Shown one piece after another: positions 1 through 8,539 of a stretch of DNA of 64,000 bases. How positions within the stretch are numbered: the first letter of the stretch is position 1; every line of letters begins with the position of its first letter. Both the position numbers and the translations under genes were made by a program. This DNA is from Pandoraea sp. (GTDB lineage: Bacteria > Pseudomonadota > Gammaproteobacteria > Burkholderiales > Burkholderiaceae), in the NCBI GenBank assembly GCA_031291335.1, contig JARLJF010000020.1, positions 1-64,000 of the forward strand, in the 5' to 3' direction. The notes under the pieces were generated by a model that saw only the letters and a list, made by a program, of their open reading frames with translations, was not told the DNA's origin and searched no databases.

Positions 1-1110
1 GTGATGCAAAGGGCGATGTTCGTAAGCGTTGCTGCGCACCGCTGGTGTTTCCGGTGCCGTGATGGAGCTTGCTACGGAACGACTTGCCTGGCGAGGGTTC
101 AGGAAGGGAAGAGATCGCTTGACCGAGCTTCAGTGGAAATAGAACGGCATTTCATGGCCAACGTTGTCGATGCCCGCACCTTTCCATTTTCCACTGCGTC
201 CCGACATTTTGCGCTCGGCAAATCTATGCAAGAAACGAGCCGGACGGTGCTAGAAGAATAGGCGACGGGAGCGCAAGTGTCATCATCGGATACAAATACT
301 AAGTATTTCGCTAATTGTCGCTGACATGCATCCAGTCACTATCGGCTCGGGCTGACGACAGGACGGCGAAGACGCCGGACTTCTTTTGGCAGCGGTTCTG
401 TGATCGTATTCTGCGTCTCGAATCGACACATTGTCGGCATCCAAATGGATGGCCGCTTGTTTGTCGATGAGATCAGAACAGACAACTCCCCGAAATAAAC
501 TGACCCCTTGGCGCTTTCGCCTGGAAGCCGGTGATATCAATCCCGGCGTATCCCGCATTTAGAAGCTCGATTTTGGCCAGGGGAAGTTATGCCAGATCGT
601 CATGCGATGCGGAGAGCGAAAAAAAGCCACCCCGGCGTGGGGTGGCTAAAACGCAATTTCCCCTTTGGAAAGGAAACCGCACACAACGTCGTAAATGCAA
701 TGCGGATATTGCATTGGCACTCACGGGGCGGAAATGGGCGGCCACCCAAACGAACTGTGTGCAACATTGTCTGGCCATTACATCGGAATGAATTCGGAGC
801 TGGCTCATCGGATCGCGAGAGAAATTCGACCGAAACCTGTGCGGTGGGAGAGGGAGAGGTCATGGCGTGATGACCTGAGTTGTGTCTGGTCAGGTAGATG
901 TTCTCCCAACAATTTCCACAAAACACGCACGATATATTGAAACAACTTTATCGCCGACAGCTATAGAGTGGACACATAAGGGCGGGCGCTGCTCGACTTC
1001 CCGAAGCACGTGAGAACGGCGGCCATCGGGTGGCTAGACGTTTCCCTGACCTGAATGTCCGTTTGATTTCCCTTGTCGCGAGGATCTATTCCTCGCGATC
1101 GGAGGTCCGC
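1..1110. other. Region without a convincing gene
   Basis: Short open frames exist on both strands but none has a recognisable domain, a good ribosome binding site and normal codon use together. The stretch is visibly less GC-rich than the core genes further right. It contains a perfect 7-bp inverted repeat (AAATACT, one base, AGTATTT) at 294-308 and a minus-strand intrinsic terminator at 619-646 with no identifiable gene feeding it. It may be the decayed edge of an accessory element. No transposase, integrase or tRNA is visible. Confidence 0.5.
619..646 (-). terminator. Intrinsic terminator, minus strand, orphan
   Basis: On the minus strand a perfect 8-bp stem (GCCACCCC / GGGGTGGC, 5-nt loop) is followed by seven T residues. 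No convincing minus-strand gene lies upstream of it, so it may end a small RNA or be the relic of a lost gene. Confidence 0.7.
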
Positions 1111-2478
1111 ATGCTGATCTTCGCGAAACATAGTCGAAAAGTGCTCTGCCATAGCAAGCGGGCTGATCTGGTGCTGGGAACCTGTGAGGAAGACGAATTA
1201 GCTCATTTTTGCGAGTTGGCGTTATCGGCGCGTGCCCATGGCGAGTCGAGCGTCGGCGTTGATTGGCCGTTTGGGGGGGCGCTGTCGCGGCGTGTGGGTG
1301 CGACGATAGGCGAGGGGTGTTGCGGCAATGAAGACGCCTACGTCGTGGCGCTGCTTCCCGCCGACGAATTGCAGGGCGACCAGGCAAGAGCTGCCTATTT
1401 CGCCGCCATCGGTCATGAAATTCGTACGCCGCTACACGGAATTCTGGGGCACCTCGAACTTCTGAGTGATGCATTGTGGGGCGTGCATCGGCAACGGGTT
1501 GATCTGATCCGAAGATCGCTGGACGTGCTGCTGAGCCTGGCGAACAACATGCTCGATGTGGCTCGGATCGATCTGGATATGTTGCCTATGACACTGGGCG
1601 AAACCGATGCTCGGGCTCTGGTATATCGAGGCGTCCGGAATTTCTCTTCCGAGATTCTCCGTAAGGGGTTGGCGCTGTCATGTGTGATAGATCTCGATGC
1701 AGACCATGTTTGGGGCATCGACGAATATCGTTTCACGCACATTCTGCAAAATTTGTTGAGTAACGCCGTCAAATTTACGGAGCGTGGCGAGATCGGCGTT
1801 CATTTGAGTTGCATCCCGTCCGCAGATGGGCGCGCCGACGCTGCCCAGTTGCTCCTGGAGGTCAGAGATACTGGCCGCGGAATGACCGAGGACCAGCATT
1901 CCGCTGTGTCGGCGCGCTTCGGCGTTTCGCATCCCGACGGCCACAGGTCGTGGGGGGGGAGTGGAATGGGCCTCTATTTGTGCGACACGTTTGTCGGGCA
2001 GATGTCGGGGCAGATAGAGATTATTAGTGAACGTGATGTGGGTTCAGTCATTCGCGTCGCGCTCCCTGCGACGCGAACTACCGTGGCGAATGTCGGCTCA
2101 CACAGAGGTAAGACGCTGGAAGGGCTAAGGATTCTTGTCCGCCCGACAGGCGCCTGGGGGCTGGGCAGTTTAATCCGTCGAATCCGCGCCTATGGCGCGT
2201 ATGTGGCCTTGAGTGAGCTTGAGGATCACGATCTGTCCATCGAGCTTTATGACGGGGCGAAGACGTTGCCTGAACGCAAATTTAATACTTCTCCGGTGCT
2301 TGTCATGACACCCGCGGCCCCCGAGCAGGCGACAGCGCGCGGCGATGGAGCTTGGGAGTTGAACTCCATGGACGTGCAAGCGTTGGAGACATTTCTGTCC
2401 AATTTCCGGGCGCGTCGCCGGGTGGCTGGAAAAAAAGCCGCGAGAAAAGAGCCCGACCTCGTTCTCCACACTGTTTGA
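1111..2478 (+). CDS. Cytoplasmic sensor histidine kinase with degenerate receiver-like tail
   Basis: This is a two-component histidine kinase of 455 aa. The dimerisation/phosphoacceptor motif GHEIRTPLHG places the phosphorylated His at residue 102. The ATPase domain shows the N box (LLSNAVKF, Asn218), G1 box (DTGRGM, Asp253) and G2 box (GGSGMG, 282-287). I choose the ATG at 1111 because GGAGG lies directly before it; an in-frame GTG at 1030 has no such site. No membrane segment is visible, so the sensor is probably cytosolic or partner-fed. The last 110 residues start like a receiver (GLRILVRP) but have no clear phospho-Asp and end in a basic tail, so any phosphorelay through it looks lost. 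No partner response regulator is adjacent. The architecture recalls BvgS/Arc-type hybrid kinases (inference). It shares strand and base composition with the next two genes. Confidence 0.8.
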   Translation: MLIFAKHSRKVLCHSKRADLVLGTCEEDELAHFCELALSARAHGESSVGVDWPFGGALSRRVGATIGEGCCGNEDAYVVALLPADELQGDQARAAYFAAIGHEIRTPLHGILGHLELLSDALWGVHRQRVDLIRRSLDVLLSLANNMLDVARIDLDMLPMTLGETDARALVYRGVRNFSSEILRKGLALSCVIDLDADHVWGIDEYRFTHILQNLLSNAVKFTERGEIGVHLSCIPSADGRADAAQLLLEVRDTGRGMTEDQHSAVSARFGVSHPDGHRSWGGSGMGLYLCDTFVGQMSGQIEIISERDVGSVIRVALPATRTTVANVGSHRGKTLEGLRILVRPTGAWGLGSLIRRIRAYGAYVALSELEDHDLSIELYDGAKTLPERKFNTSPVLVMTPAAPEQATARGDGAWELNSMDVQALETFLSNFRARRRVAGKKAARKEPDLVLHTV

Positions 2479-2624
2479 TGTTGCCAACTCGACGCGTGAC
2501 CCTCCGGAACAACCTGCGGTTGCAGGACGCGATGCCAACAAAGCGGGTGGCGTCCTGCGATGCGAATAGGTGCCGATCCATGTTGTCGTCGAAGCATCGA
2601 CGCTGAACGACGGAGAGCAGGATC

Positions 2625-3173
2625 ATGCGCGAACGTCTGTGGACGCCAGAGCGCTTGAGCGAACTCAAGACGCGCTGGGAGGCTGGCATATCAGTGGCCG
2701 AATTGGGACGTCTGTATCCCGAGCATAGCTTCCGGGCGCTTGAAACGCAGGCACAAAAGGCGGGGGCTCGACGCCCCGCCTCGGTGCGCCGAACGCGGCA
2801 GCGAATGCTGCGCTACCTGAAGCGAAATGTCGCCGTTACCACGGTAGACATCGCAACCGACTTGGCGATGCAAACGGGGGAAGTCCGCAAAGTCATCAAA
2901 GCGCTTCACCAGGAGCAACTCGTGCACGTTGACGCCTATCGGGGCGTGAGCGCCATGTATGCGTTCGGACCGGGCGAGGATATGACACGGGGTCGGTGGG
3001 CGAGACTGCGCAAGGAAAAGACAAACGCTCAACCGGGCGCAGGTCTTGTCGAATCTCATCCCGACTGGCCTCAAATCATCTTCACTCGTGCCGGAACGGG
3101 ACAACGAGTACCCCCGCGAGATCCATTGATTGCCGCCATGTTTGGTGAACCCGTGCGGGGCAAAAGCGGTTGA
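2625..3173 (+). CDS. Putative DNA-binding protein with SANT/GcrA-like and winged-helix segments
   Basis: I do not recognise a named family for this 182-aa protein. Residues 1-50 (WTPERLSELKTRWEAG, then AELGRLYPEHSFRALETQA) resemble the Myb/SANT-like helix-turn-helix at the start of GcrA-type or phage proteins. Residues 60-110 (RMLRYLKRNVAVTTVDIAT, then GEVRKVIKALHQEQLV) look like a second, winged-helix DNA-binding unit. The C-terminal third is polar with no clear fold. GGAG lies a suitable distance before the ATG. It sits 146 bp after the histidine kinase on the same strand and could be a regulator of the island; that link is inference. Proteins of this build are common on prophages and islands, but no phage structural gene is present here. 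Confidence 0.6.
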   Translation: MRERLWTPERLSELKTRWEAGISVAELGRLYPEHSFRALETQAQKAGARRPASVRRTRQRMLRYLKRNVAVTTVDIATDLAMQTGEVRKVIKALHQEQLVHVDAYRGVSAMYAFGPGEDMTRGRWARLRKEKTNAQPGAGLVESHPDWPQIIFTRAGTGQRVPPRDPLIAAMFGEPVRGKSG

Positions 3174-3353
3174 ATACCGTGGCTAGGCGGCCCATCAGTC
3201 TCGCAACATCGAAAACGATAGTTCATCGACTCGCCTGAGCTTGAAAGCGGGGCGTCGATAGCCACCGCGACGTTTGGCACGTTAAGCAAAACCCGAACGA
3301 CTGACACGGCTCGCCAAAAATTGCAGAAACGCAATTCACAGAGGGATGTCCTC

Positions 3354-5768
3354 ATGACTAAAGTAGTGAGCAAACCGATATTTGTCCCGCTGCCGGAGGT
3401 GCCCACCTCTTCATTCCGTAGGGCCGGCGAGCGGACGGTCGCGTTAAATGTCGCGGCGCTGCGGGAGGTCCTGAAATCCGACTTGCGTGCGCACGCGGAT
3501 GAGTTGGACATCACCTTCAACCTGTTCGACGACTTGACCCTCTCACTACGGACAGAATTGATTGAGCCTTTCGGTGACGGCGGTGTCGTTTGGCGAGGCA
3601 TGCTCCCCGGCGTGCCCAATGTGCGAGGCTACTTGGCCGTATCGGGCCTGGGGCGATACGGCGTTGACCTGTTTTCGGCCGCCGGCGCCGTGGAGTTCAA
3701 CGGCAGCTCATTCTTGATTTCTCCCGCCGGAAACCGCTTGGTACGTATCGGCAATGGAGAGCAAGGTTCGGCTCATTCTTGCGGGGATGCTCCCCGAGAC
3801 GTTGGCAAAAGCGAACCCGCTATGTCCGACGACGATGGGGAGTCAGCAGAGGGTGAGGTGAGTGTATTGGGCGACGGTATGCCAGACGGCAACGTCATCA
3901 TTCACGTTTTGGCGCTATATCCAACCGGGACGAAAAATGCGATCCAAGGCGGAGCACTCGCTATTGACACGATCATGGCGTTTGCGCAACTTCAAACCAA
4001 CGAGATTTTCAGCAATAGCGGGATCGCAGCACGCGTTGAAATTACAACGCAGGAGCTTCCAGCGTTGCGTCATACCGATGTGGTGGATTTGCTTACTGAA
4101 GTTGTGGGTGCTCACGATGGTGTTGTCCGCGACGGGAAACCCAAGCCTGAGGTTTGGGACGCAGTGACTGCCGCTCGCGAAAAGGCCCAAGCATCGATCG
4201 TTTGCCTTTTAACGGACCTGTCGACGAAGTACGCAGGGGGAACTGTGAATGGGGCCGCGTCGCGAATTCCCGAGCCTCCGAGGGTCGATCAAACCGATCT
4301 GACGTTCGCGACATTTTCCATGTCTCTCATATCGAAGACATCCGCAGGCTATCTGTTTGCCCACGAACTGGGGCATCTTCTGGGCGGCAAGCACGATCGA
4401 TACACCATGCATCCGGACGAAGTGCCGTTGGATCGCAAATACGATTATGTGCGTGGGTACTCCCCCGTCGACTGGACATTTGTCACTGTGATGGGATATT
4501 CGCGGCCCGGAACGCCGCTTGTGCCGGCTTATTCCGCTGCGGATAAAACTTGGGGTGACAAGCCACTCGGCATTCCCGTCGGGCAACCCGAAGCCGCAGA
4601 TGCTGCGCGCTTCTTCCGGTCAATCGTGTCTGTCGTCGCCAATTATCGAGGGGCGGGCGCGCGTCGCCGGTGGGTTCCTGTTGATGTTCAATTCTCCGTT
4701 GTGCCGTTGCTGGGAGGCACGATTATTCCTGGCGCGTTCGGACCGTATCCCGAAGGCTCTCAAGTCAAGGTCACGGCCGTCCCTCGCATCCATTTCGAGT
4801 TCTCGCACTGGACACTTGACGGAAAGGAAATCGGAAAAGAACCAACGACGACAATTTCGGCGGATCGAGCGCACGCTTTGACTGCGCACTTCAACGCTGG
4901 CAAAGGGTTGATCGCACCGGACGTCATACAGCCCCCGGCAGACGCTGATGTAGTCATTCGGCTTATTCCCCCCGGTGGCTCCTATCCTCTCGGAACGAAT
5001 GTGGAAGTTGAGCTGGTGGGTGACGACGCGAAATACATGCTCGACCACTGGATTATCGACGGCCAGCCGGCCAGTCAGAGACTAACCATGACGCTTCAAA
5101 TGGAAAGATCTCACAGCATCCAGGCGCGTCTCAGAACGTCGGAGCATTTCGTGCAAGCCCTGGCAAACAACGCATACATCGAAGCCGGGGCGACGCGGAC
5201 CTTAAAAGTCAAAGTGTTCCACAAGCAAAGCAACGTTCCCATCGCGCACCAGTGGCTGACTTTTACGCTAACGGATGCCGGGACGGGGTCGCGCCTGGAA
5301 GGGCTGGCTCGCGTACAGACAGACATGGCGGGCGAGGCGAGCGTCGTTCTGCACGCGGGGCAGCATAAGGGACACCTGAGCGTGTCTGCATCGTTGGACG
5401 ATACCGATGCGCGCCCTGCGCTTTTCGAGCTGACAGTCCCGCGATACGTGCTTGTCCCCACGCGAGATATCTATCGTATCGGACCTGACGATCCTCCGAC
5501 GACGATTGAAGCTTTAATGCACGAAGAGGGGCGCGCGGTCTCCGGCGTCGAGATAACCTTTTATCTCAAGGCAAGCCCCGAAACTACGCTTCCTCATGGC
5601 GTGGCGATGTTGCCTGCACGCGCCACGACGGATGAGCACGGTATTGCGAGAACCACGCTTAATCACACAGCCAGTTCGGTGGGGAAATTCGAGATTCACG
5701 CGGTGTACATTGGCAAGGACGCATCCCCCACTTGCTATTTCTCCGTGCAAGGTATCTGCGGAAAATGA
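3354..5768 (+). CDS. Reprolysin-like (metzincin) metalloprotease with InlB-like repeats and Ig-like tail
   Basis: This 804-aa protein carries the extended zinc motif HELGHLLGGKHD at residues 337-348, with three His zinc ligands and Glu338 as general base. A Met-turn (TVMGY, Met380) follows, so it is a metzincin of the M12B/reprolysin-like type. Residues 1-160 look like a propeptide. After the catalytic domain come two repeats resembling divergent InlB B-repeats (each with hydrophobic-W around FSHWTLDGKE and LDHWIIDGQP, about 440-515 and 525-595), then two bacterial Ig-like (Big-1 type) domains reaching the C-terminus, which ends with a Cys pair. The ATG at 3354 is preferred because GAGG precedes it; a TTG at 3321 in frame is weaker. 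No N-terminal signal peptide is visible, which is odd for a protein with extracellular-type repeats. Probable secreted or released protease acting outside the cell (inference). Confidence 0.8.
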   Translation: MTKVVSKPIFVPLPEVPTSSFRRAGERTVALNVAALREVLKSDLRAHADELDITFNLFDDLTLSLRTELIEPFGDGGVVWRGMLPGVPNVRGYLAVSGLGRYGVDLFSAAGAVEFNGSSFLISPAGNRLVRIGNGEQGSAHSCGDAPRDVGKSEPAMSDDDGESAEGEVSVLGDGMPDGNVIIHVLALYPTGTKNAIQGGALAIDTIMAFAQLQTNEIFSNSGIAARVEITTQELPALRHTDVVDLLTEVVGAHDGVVRDGKPKPEVWDAVTAAREKAQASIVCLLTDLSTKYAGGTVNGAASRIPEPPRVDQTDLTFATFSMSLISKTSAGYLFAHELGHLLGGKHDRYTMHPDEVPLDRKYDYVRGYSPVDWTFVTVMGYSRPGTPLVPAYSAADKTWGDKPLGIPVGQPEAADAARFFRSIVSVVANYRGAGARRRWVPVDVQFSVVPLLGGTIIPGAFGPYPEGSQVKVTAVPRIHFEFSHWTLDGKEIGKEPTTTISADRAHALTAHFNAGKGLIAPDVIQPPADADVVIRLIPPGGSYPLGTNVEVELVGDDAKYMLDHWIIDGQPASQRLTMTLQMERSHSIQARLRTSEHFVQALANNAYIEAGATRTLKVKVFHKQSNVPIAHQWLTFTLTDAGTGSRLEGLARVQTDMAGEASVVLHAGQHKGHLSVSASLDDTDARPALFELTVPRYVLVPTRDIYRIGPDDPPTTIEALMHEEGRAVSGVEITFYLKASPETTLPHGVAMLPARATTDEHGIARTTLNHTASSVGKFEIHAVYIGKDASPTCYFSVQGICGK

Positions 5769-6006
5769 CGCTGGCTGGCAATCGAACTGCATCTGCAAGC
5801 TAAGCGAAAGCCCCGTGGTCTGGCCGCCGAAGGCTGCCACGGCATCCCCCAAACAGCACCTCTGCGTGCCGAATCGGCACGAAGCTCGGATTTCTGCCGC
5901 CTACACTCCGCTTCCTGAGACTGGCAGGTGGCCCCGGCGCGCTTTGGGCGCGTATCACGTGGCCGCCACACATTGATCCCAACGCCAGCGATCCAGAGGA
6001 GCAGGC

Positions 6007-7326
6007 ATGACCAGTAACGCCAAACCCCACAACCCGTGGCGCGAGATCTGCGCCGCGAGTATCGGCAACGCACTCGAGTTCTACGATCTGCTGATCTATG
6101 GCTACTTCGCCATCGTCATCGGTCAGTTGTTCTTCCCCTCGCATGACGCGACCACGTCGCTGCTGCTCTCTGTGGGCACCTTCGGTATCTCGTTCGTTAC
6201 GCGTCCGCTCGGCTCGATCGTGCTCGGCAGCTACGCCGACCGTGCAGGCCGCAAGGCATCGCTTACGGTGTCCATCGGCCTGATGATGATCGGCACCGCC
6301 ATGATCGCGTTCGCGCCGACCTATGCGCAGATCGGCATTTTCTCGCCGCTCATCATCATCGTCGCGCGCATGCTGCAAGGCTTCTCGACGGGCGGTGAAT
6401 TCGGCGCCGCTACGGCCTTCATGGTCGAGCACGCCGATGCCAAGCGTCGCGGCTTTTTCGCGAGCTGGCAAATGTCCACGCAAGGCCTCGCCACGGTGCT
6501 CGCCGCCGGGGTTTCCGCCCTGCTGAGCATGCTCCTTACCGCCGATCAACTGAGCGCATGGGGCTGGCGTATCGCCTTCGCCGTGGGCCTGCTCATCGGG
6601 CCGGTCGGTCTTTACATCCGCCGCAACATCGACGAAACCGCCGACTTCAAGAAACTCGGCGAAAAGCAGCGCGAAAAGTCGCCGCTGCGTGAAGTGTTCG
6701 GTCGCGATCGCGCCAATATGCTGCTTGGCGCGGGTGTTGTCGCTGCAGCGACCGCATTCAACTACGTCCACAAGCTGTACATGCCGACGTACGCGGTCAA
6801 GCAACTGCATATTCCGGCGACGTCGTCGTTCATCGGTGCTGTCGTCACCGGCGTGATGCTGATGATCGCAGCACCTGTCGTCGGCCATCTTTCGGACAAG
6901 TTCGGCCGTATTCGCGTGATGCTCTGGGCATTGATCCTGGTGGGTATTACGACCTACCCGCTGTTCGTGTTGCTCAACCGCTATCCGACCTTCCAGACGC
7001 TGCTCATGGTGCAGGCGCTCGTGGGTCTGCTCATCGCCGTGAGCCTCGCACCGCTGCCCGCGCTGCTGGCCGACATTTTCCCGACGAGCACACGTGGCAC
7101 CGGTCTGGCACTGTCGTACAACTTCTCGGTGACGCTGTTCGGCGGTTTCGCGCCGCTGATCGTGACCTGGCTCATCGACGCGACGCAGAACAAGCTCGCA
7201 CCGAGTTTCTATGTGATGGCGACCGCCGTGCTGAGTATTACCGCCGTGATTTCGCTGGGGCGCCGTGTGCGCGCCGGCAAGATCGCCGGTATGACGCATG
7301 GCTCGCCGCGCGCTTCAAAGGCCTGA
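6007..7326 (+). CDS. MHS-family (metabolite:H+ symporter) MFS transporter
   Basis: A 439-aa inner-membrane transporter of the major facilitator superfamily, MHS subgroup, which carries citrate, shikimate, proline, alpha-ketoglutarate and related acids. The opening EFYDLLIYGYF and the loop 2-3 signature GSYADRAGRK (Asp78) are typical, as is RMLQGFSTGGEFG in helix 4. Length fits the usual 420-450 aa. AGAGGAG stands directly before the ATG. It is followed after 135 bp by an aspartoacylase-like gene on the same strand, which suggests uptake plus hydrolysis of an N-acylated amino acid or similar compound (inference). Upstream, 5865-5881 holds a 7-bp inverted repeat (CGTGCCG/CGGCACG) that could be an operator. 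Confidence 0.88.
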   Translation: MTSNAKPHNPWREICAASIGNALEFYDLLIYGYFAIVIGQLFFPSHDATTSLLLSVGTFGISFVTRPLGSIVLGSYADRAGRKASLTVSIGLMMIGTAMIAFAPTYAQIGIFSPLIIIVARMLQGFSTGGEFGAATAFMVEHADAKRRGFFASWQMSTQGLATVLAAGVSALLSMLLTADQLSAWGWRIAFAVGLLIGPVGLYIRRNIDETADFKKLGEKQREKSPLREVFGRDRANMLLGAGVVAAATAFNYVHKLYMPTYAVKQLHIPATSSFIGAVVTGVMLMIAAPVVGHLSDKFGRIRVMLWALILVGITTYPLFVLLNRYPTFQTLLMVQALVGLLIAVSLAPLPALLADIFPTSTRGTGLALSYNFSVTLFGGFAPLIVTWLIDATQNKLAPSFYVMATAVLSITAVISLGRRVRAGKIAGMTHGSPRASKA

Positions 7327-7461
7327 TCGCCGCACTCGACGATCAGCCCGTGACGCACGTCATCCTCATTCGATGAACTGATTTTCGCCGTAACGACGAC
7401 GTCCGCTGTCCCCTACAGCGACGTCGTCATCTTTTTTCGGCATCCCCTGCGGAGCATTTTC

Positions 7462-8445
7462 ATGACCACGCTCGAAGCGATCCGCGCCGCCCTGCCGGCG
7501 TACCCCATCGAAGTCTCGTTTCCCGACATCAACCGCTGGCGCGAAGGCAACACCGGTATCGACTTTCTGCATTCGTTCGATAGCGGCACGCCGGGCAAGC
7601 ACGTGATGATTCTCGCGCTCACGCACGGCAACGAAGTGAGCGGCGCGATCGCCGTCGACGCGCTGCTGGCCTCCGGCTTGCGTCCCACGGCAGGTCGCCT
7701 GTCGCTGGGTTTCGGCAATATCGATGCGTACGAGCAGTTCAGCGCTGAAAACGCCGATGCCACCCGCTTCCTCGACGAAGACATGAATCGCGTCTGGACG
7801 CCTTCGACCCTCGACGGCGAGCGCCAGAGCCGCGAGTTGTCGCGCGCCCGCGCCATGCGTGGGTTCATCGATACGGTCGACCTGCTGCTCGACATTCACT
7901 CGATGCACGAAGCGTCGGCGCCGCTGATGATGACCGGCCCGCTCGAGAAAGCCATTGCGCTGGCTGCCGAACTCGGCACGCCGGAGCACGTCATCATCGA
8001 CAAGGGGCATGCGAACGGCACGCGTATGCGCGACTACGGCGGCTTCGGCGATCCAGCCAGCGCCAAGAACGCGCTGCTTATCGAGACCGGTCAGCACTTC
8101 GCCAAGAGCGCGCGTGATGTGGCACTCGATAGCGCCGCACGCTTCCTGCTGCACGCGGGTGTCGTGGCCGAAGCGGACGTGGCGTCGTTCCTCACGCAAA
8201 CGTTGCCGGCTCGTCAGAAGTTTGTGGAGATCACGCAGCCGGTCGTGGCGCGCTCGATGAACTTCCGCTTCTCGCAACCGTTCACAGGACTGGAAGTGAT
8301 CGAGAAGGCCGGGACCGAAATCGCCCGTGACGGCGATGAAGTCATCGTCACGCCTTATGACAATTGTGTGATCGTGCAACCGTCGATGCGCCATCTCGGC
8401 GTGAACGTCACGATGATGCGTCTCGGGCGTTTGCTGGATCGCTGA
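7462..8445 (+). CDS. Succinylglutamate desuccinylase/aspartoacylase family zinc hydrolase
   Basis: A 327-aa zinc carboxypeptidase-fold hydrolase of the AstE/AspA family, which removes an acyl group from an N-acyl amino acid or related amide. Zinc ligands are visible as THGNE (His55, Glu58) and the later His146 in LLLDIHSMH. The substrate-binding Asn-Arg pair DMNR (109-110) is present. GGAG precedes the ATG. Because no arginine succinyltransferase (ast) genes are nearby, a true AstE role is unlikely; the neighbouring MHS transporter probably supplies its substrate. A strong bidirectional terminator follows. Confidence 0.8.
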   Translation: MTTLEAIRAALPAYPIEVSFPDINRWREGNTGIDFLHSFDSGTPGKHVMILALTHGNEVSGAIAVDALLASGLRPTAGRLSLGFGNIDAYEQFSAENADATRFLDEDMNRVWTPSTLDGERQSRELSRARAMRGFIDTVDLLLDIHSMHEASAPLMMTGPLEKAIALAAELGTPEHVIIDKGHANGTRMRDYGGFGDPASAKNALLIETGQHFAKSARDVALDSAARFLLHAGVVAEADVASFLTQTLPARQKFVEITQPVVARSMNFRFSQPFTGLEVIEKAGTEIARDGDEVIVTPYDNCVIVQPSMRHLGVNVTMMRLGRLLDR

Positions 8446-8482
8446 TGACGCGACAATTGCCTGGGTAAGACCGAGGTGATGC

Positions 8483-8516
8483 AAACGGGCCGGCGGATCG
8501 CCGGCCCGTTTTGTTT
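8483..8516. terminator. Bidirectional intrinsic terminator
   Basis: A perfect 13-bp stem (AAACGGGCCGGCG and its complement) with a 3-nt loop, flanked by A and T runs. It separates the rightward hydrolase gene ending at 8445 from the leftward GntP permease gene ending at 8540, and can serve both. Confidence 0.9.
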
Positions 8517-8539
8517 GTACATCGGATCTATCGTGGCCG

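Noticed and set aside
490..545. Sequence recalling an insertion sequence end (TGACCCCTTGGCGC)
   Set aside because: No matching second end, no target duplication and no transposase in reach.
3265..3290. TGGCACG motif resembling a sigma-54 promoter before the metalloprotease
   Set aside because: The -12 half TTGC is missing at the required spacing.
5800..7299. 499-codon open frame on the minus strand opposite the MHS transporter
   Set aside because: Arg/His/Gln-rich shadow of a strongly coding plus-strand gene; no domain and no SD.
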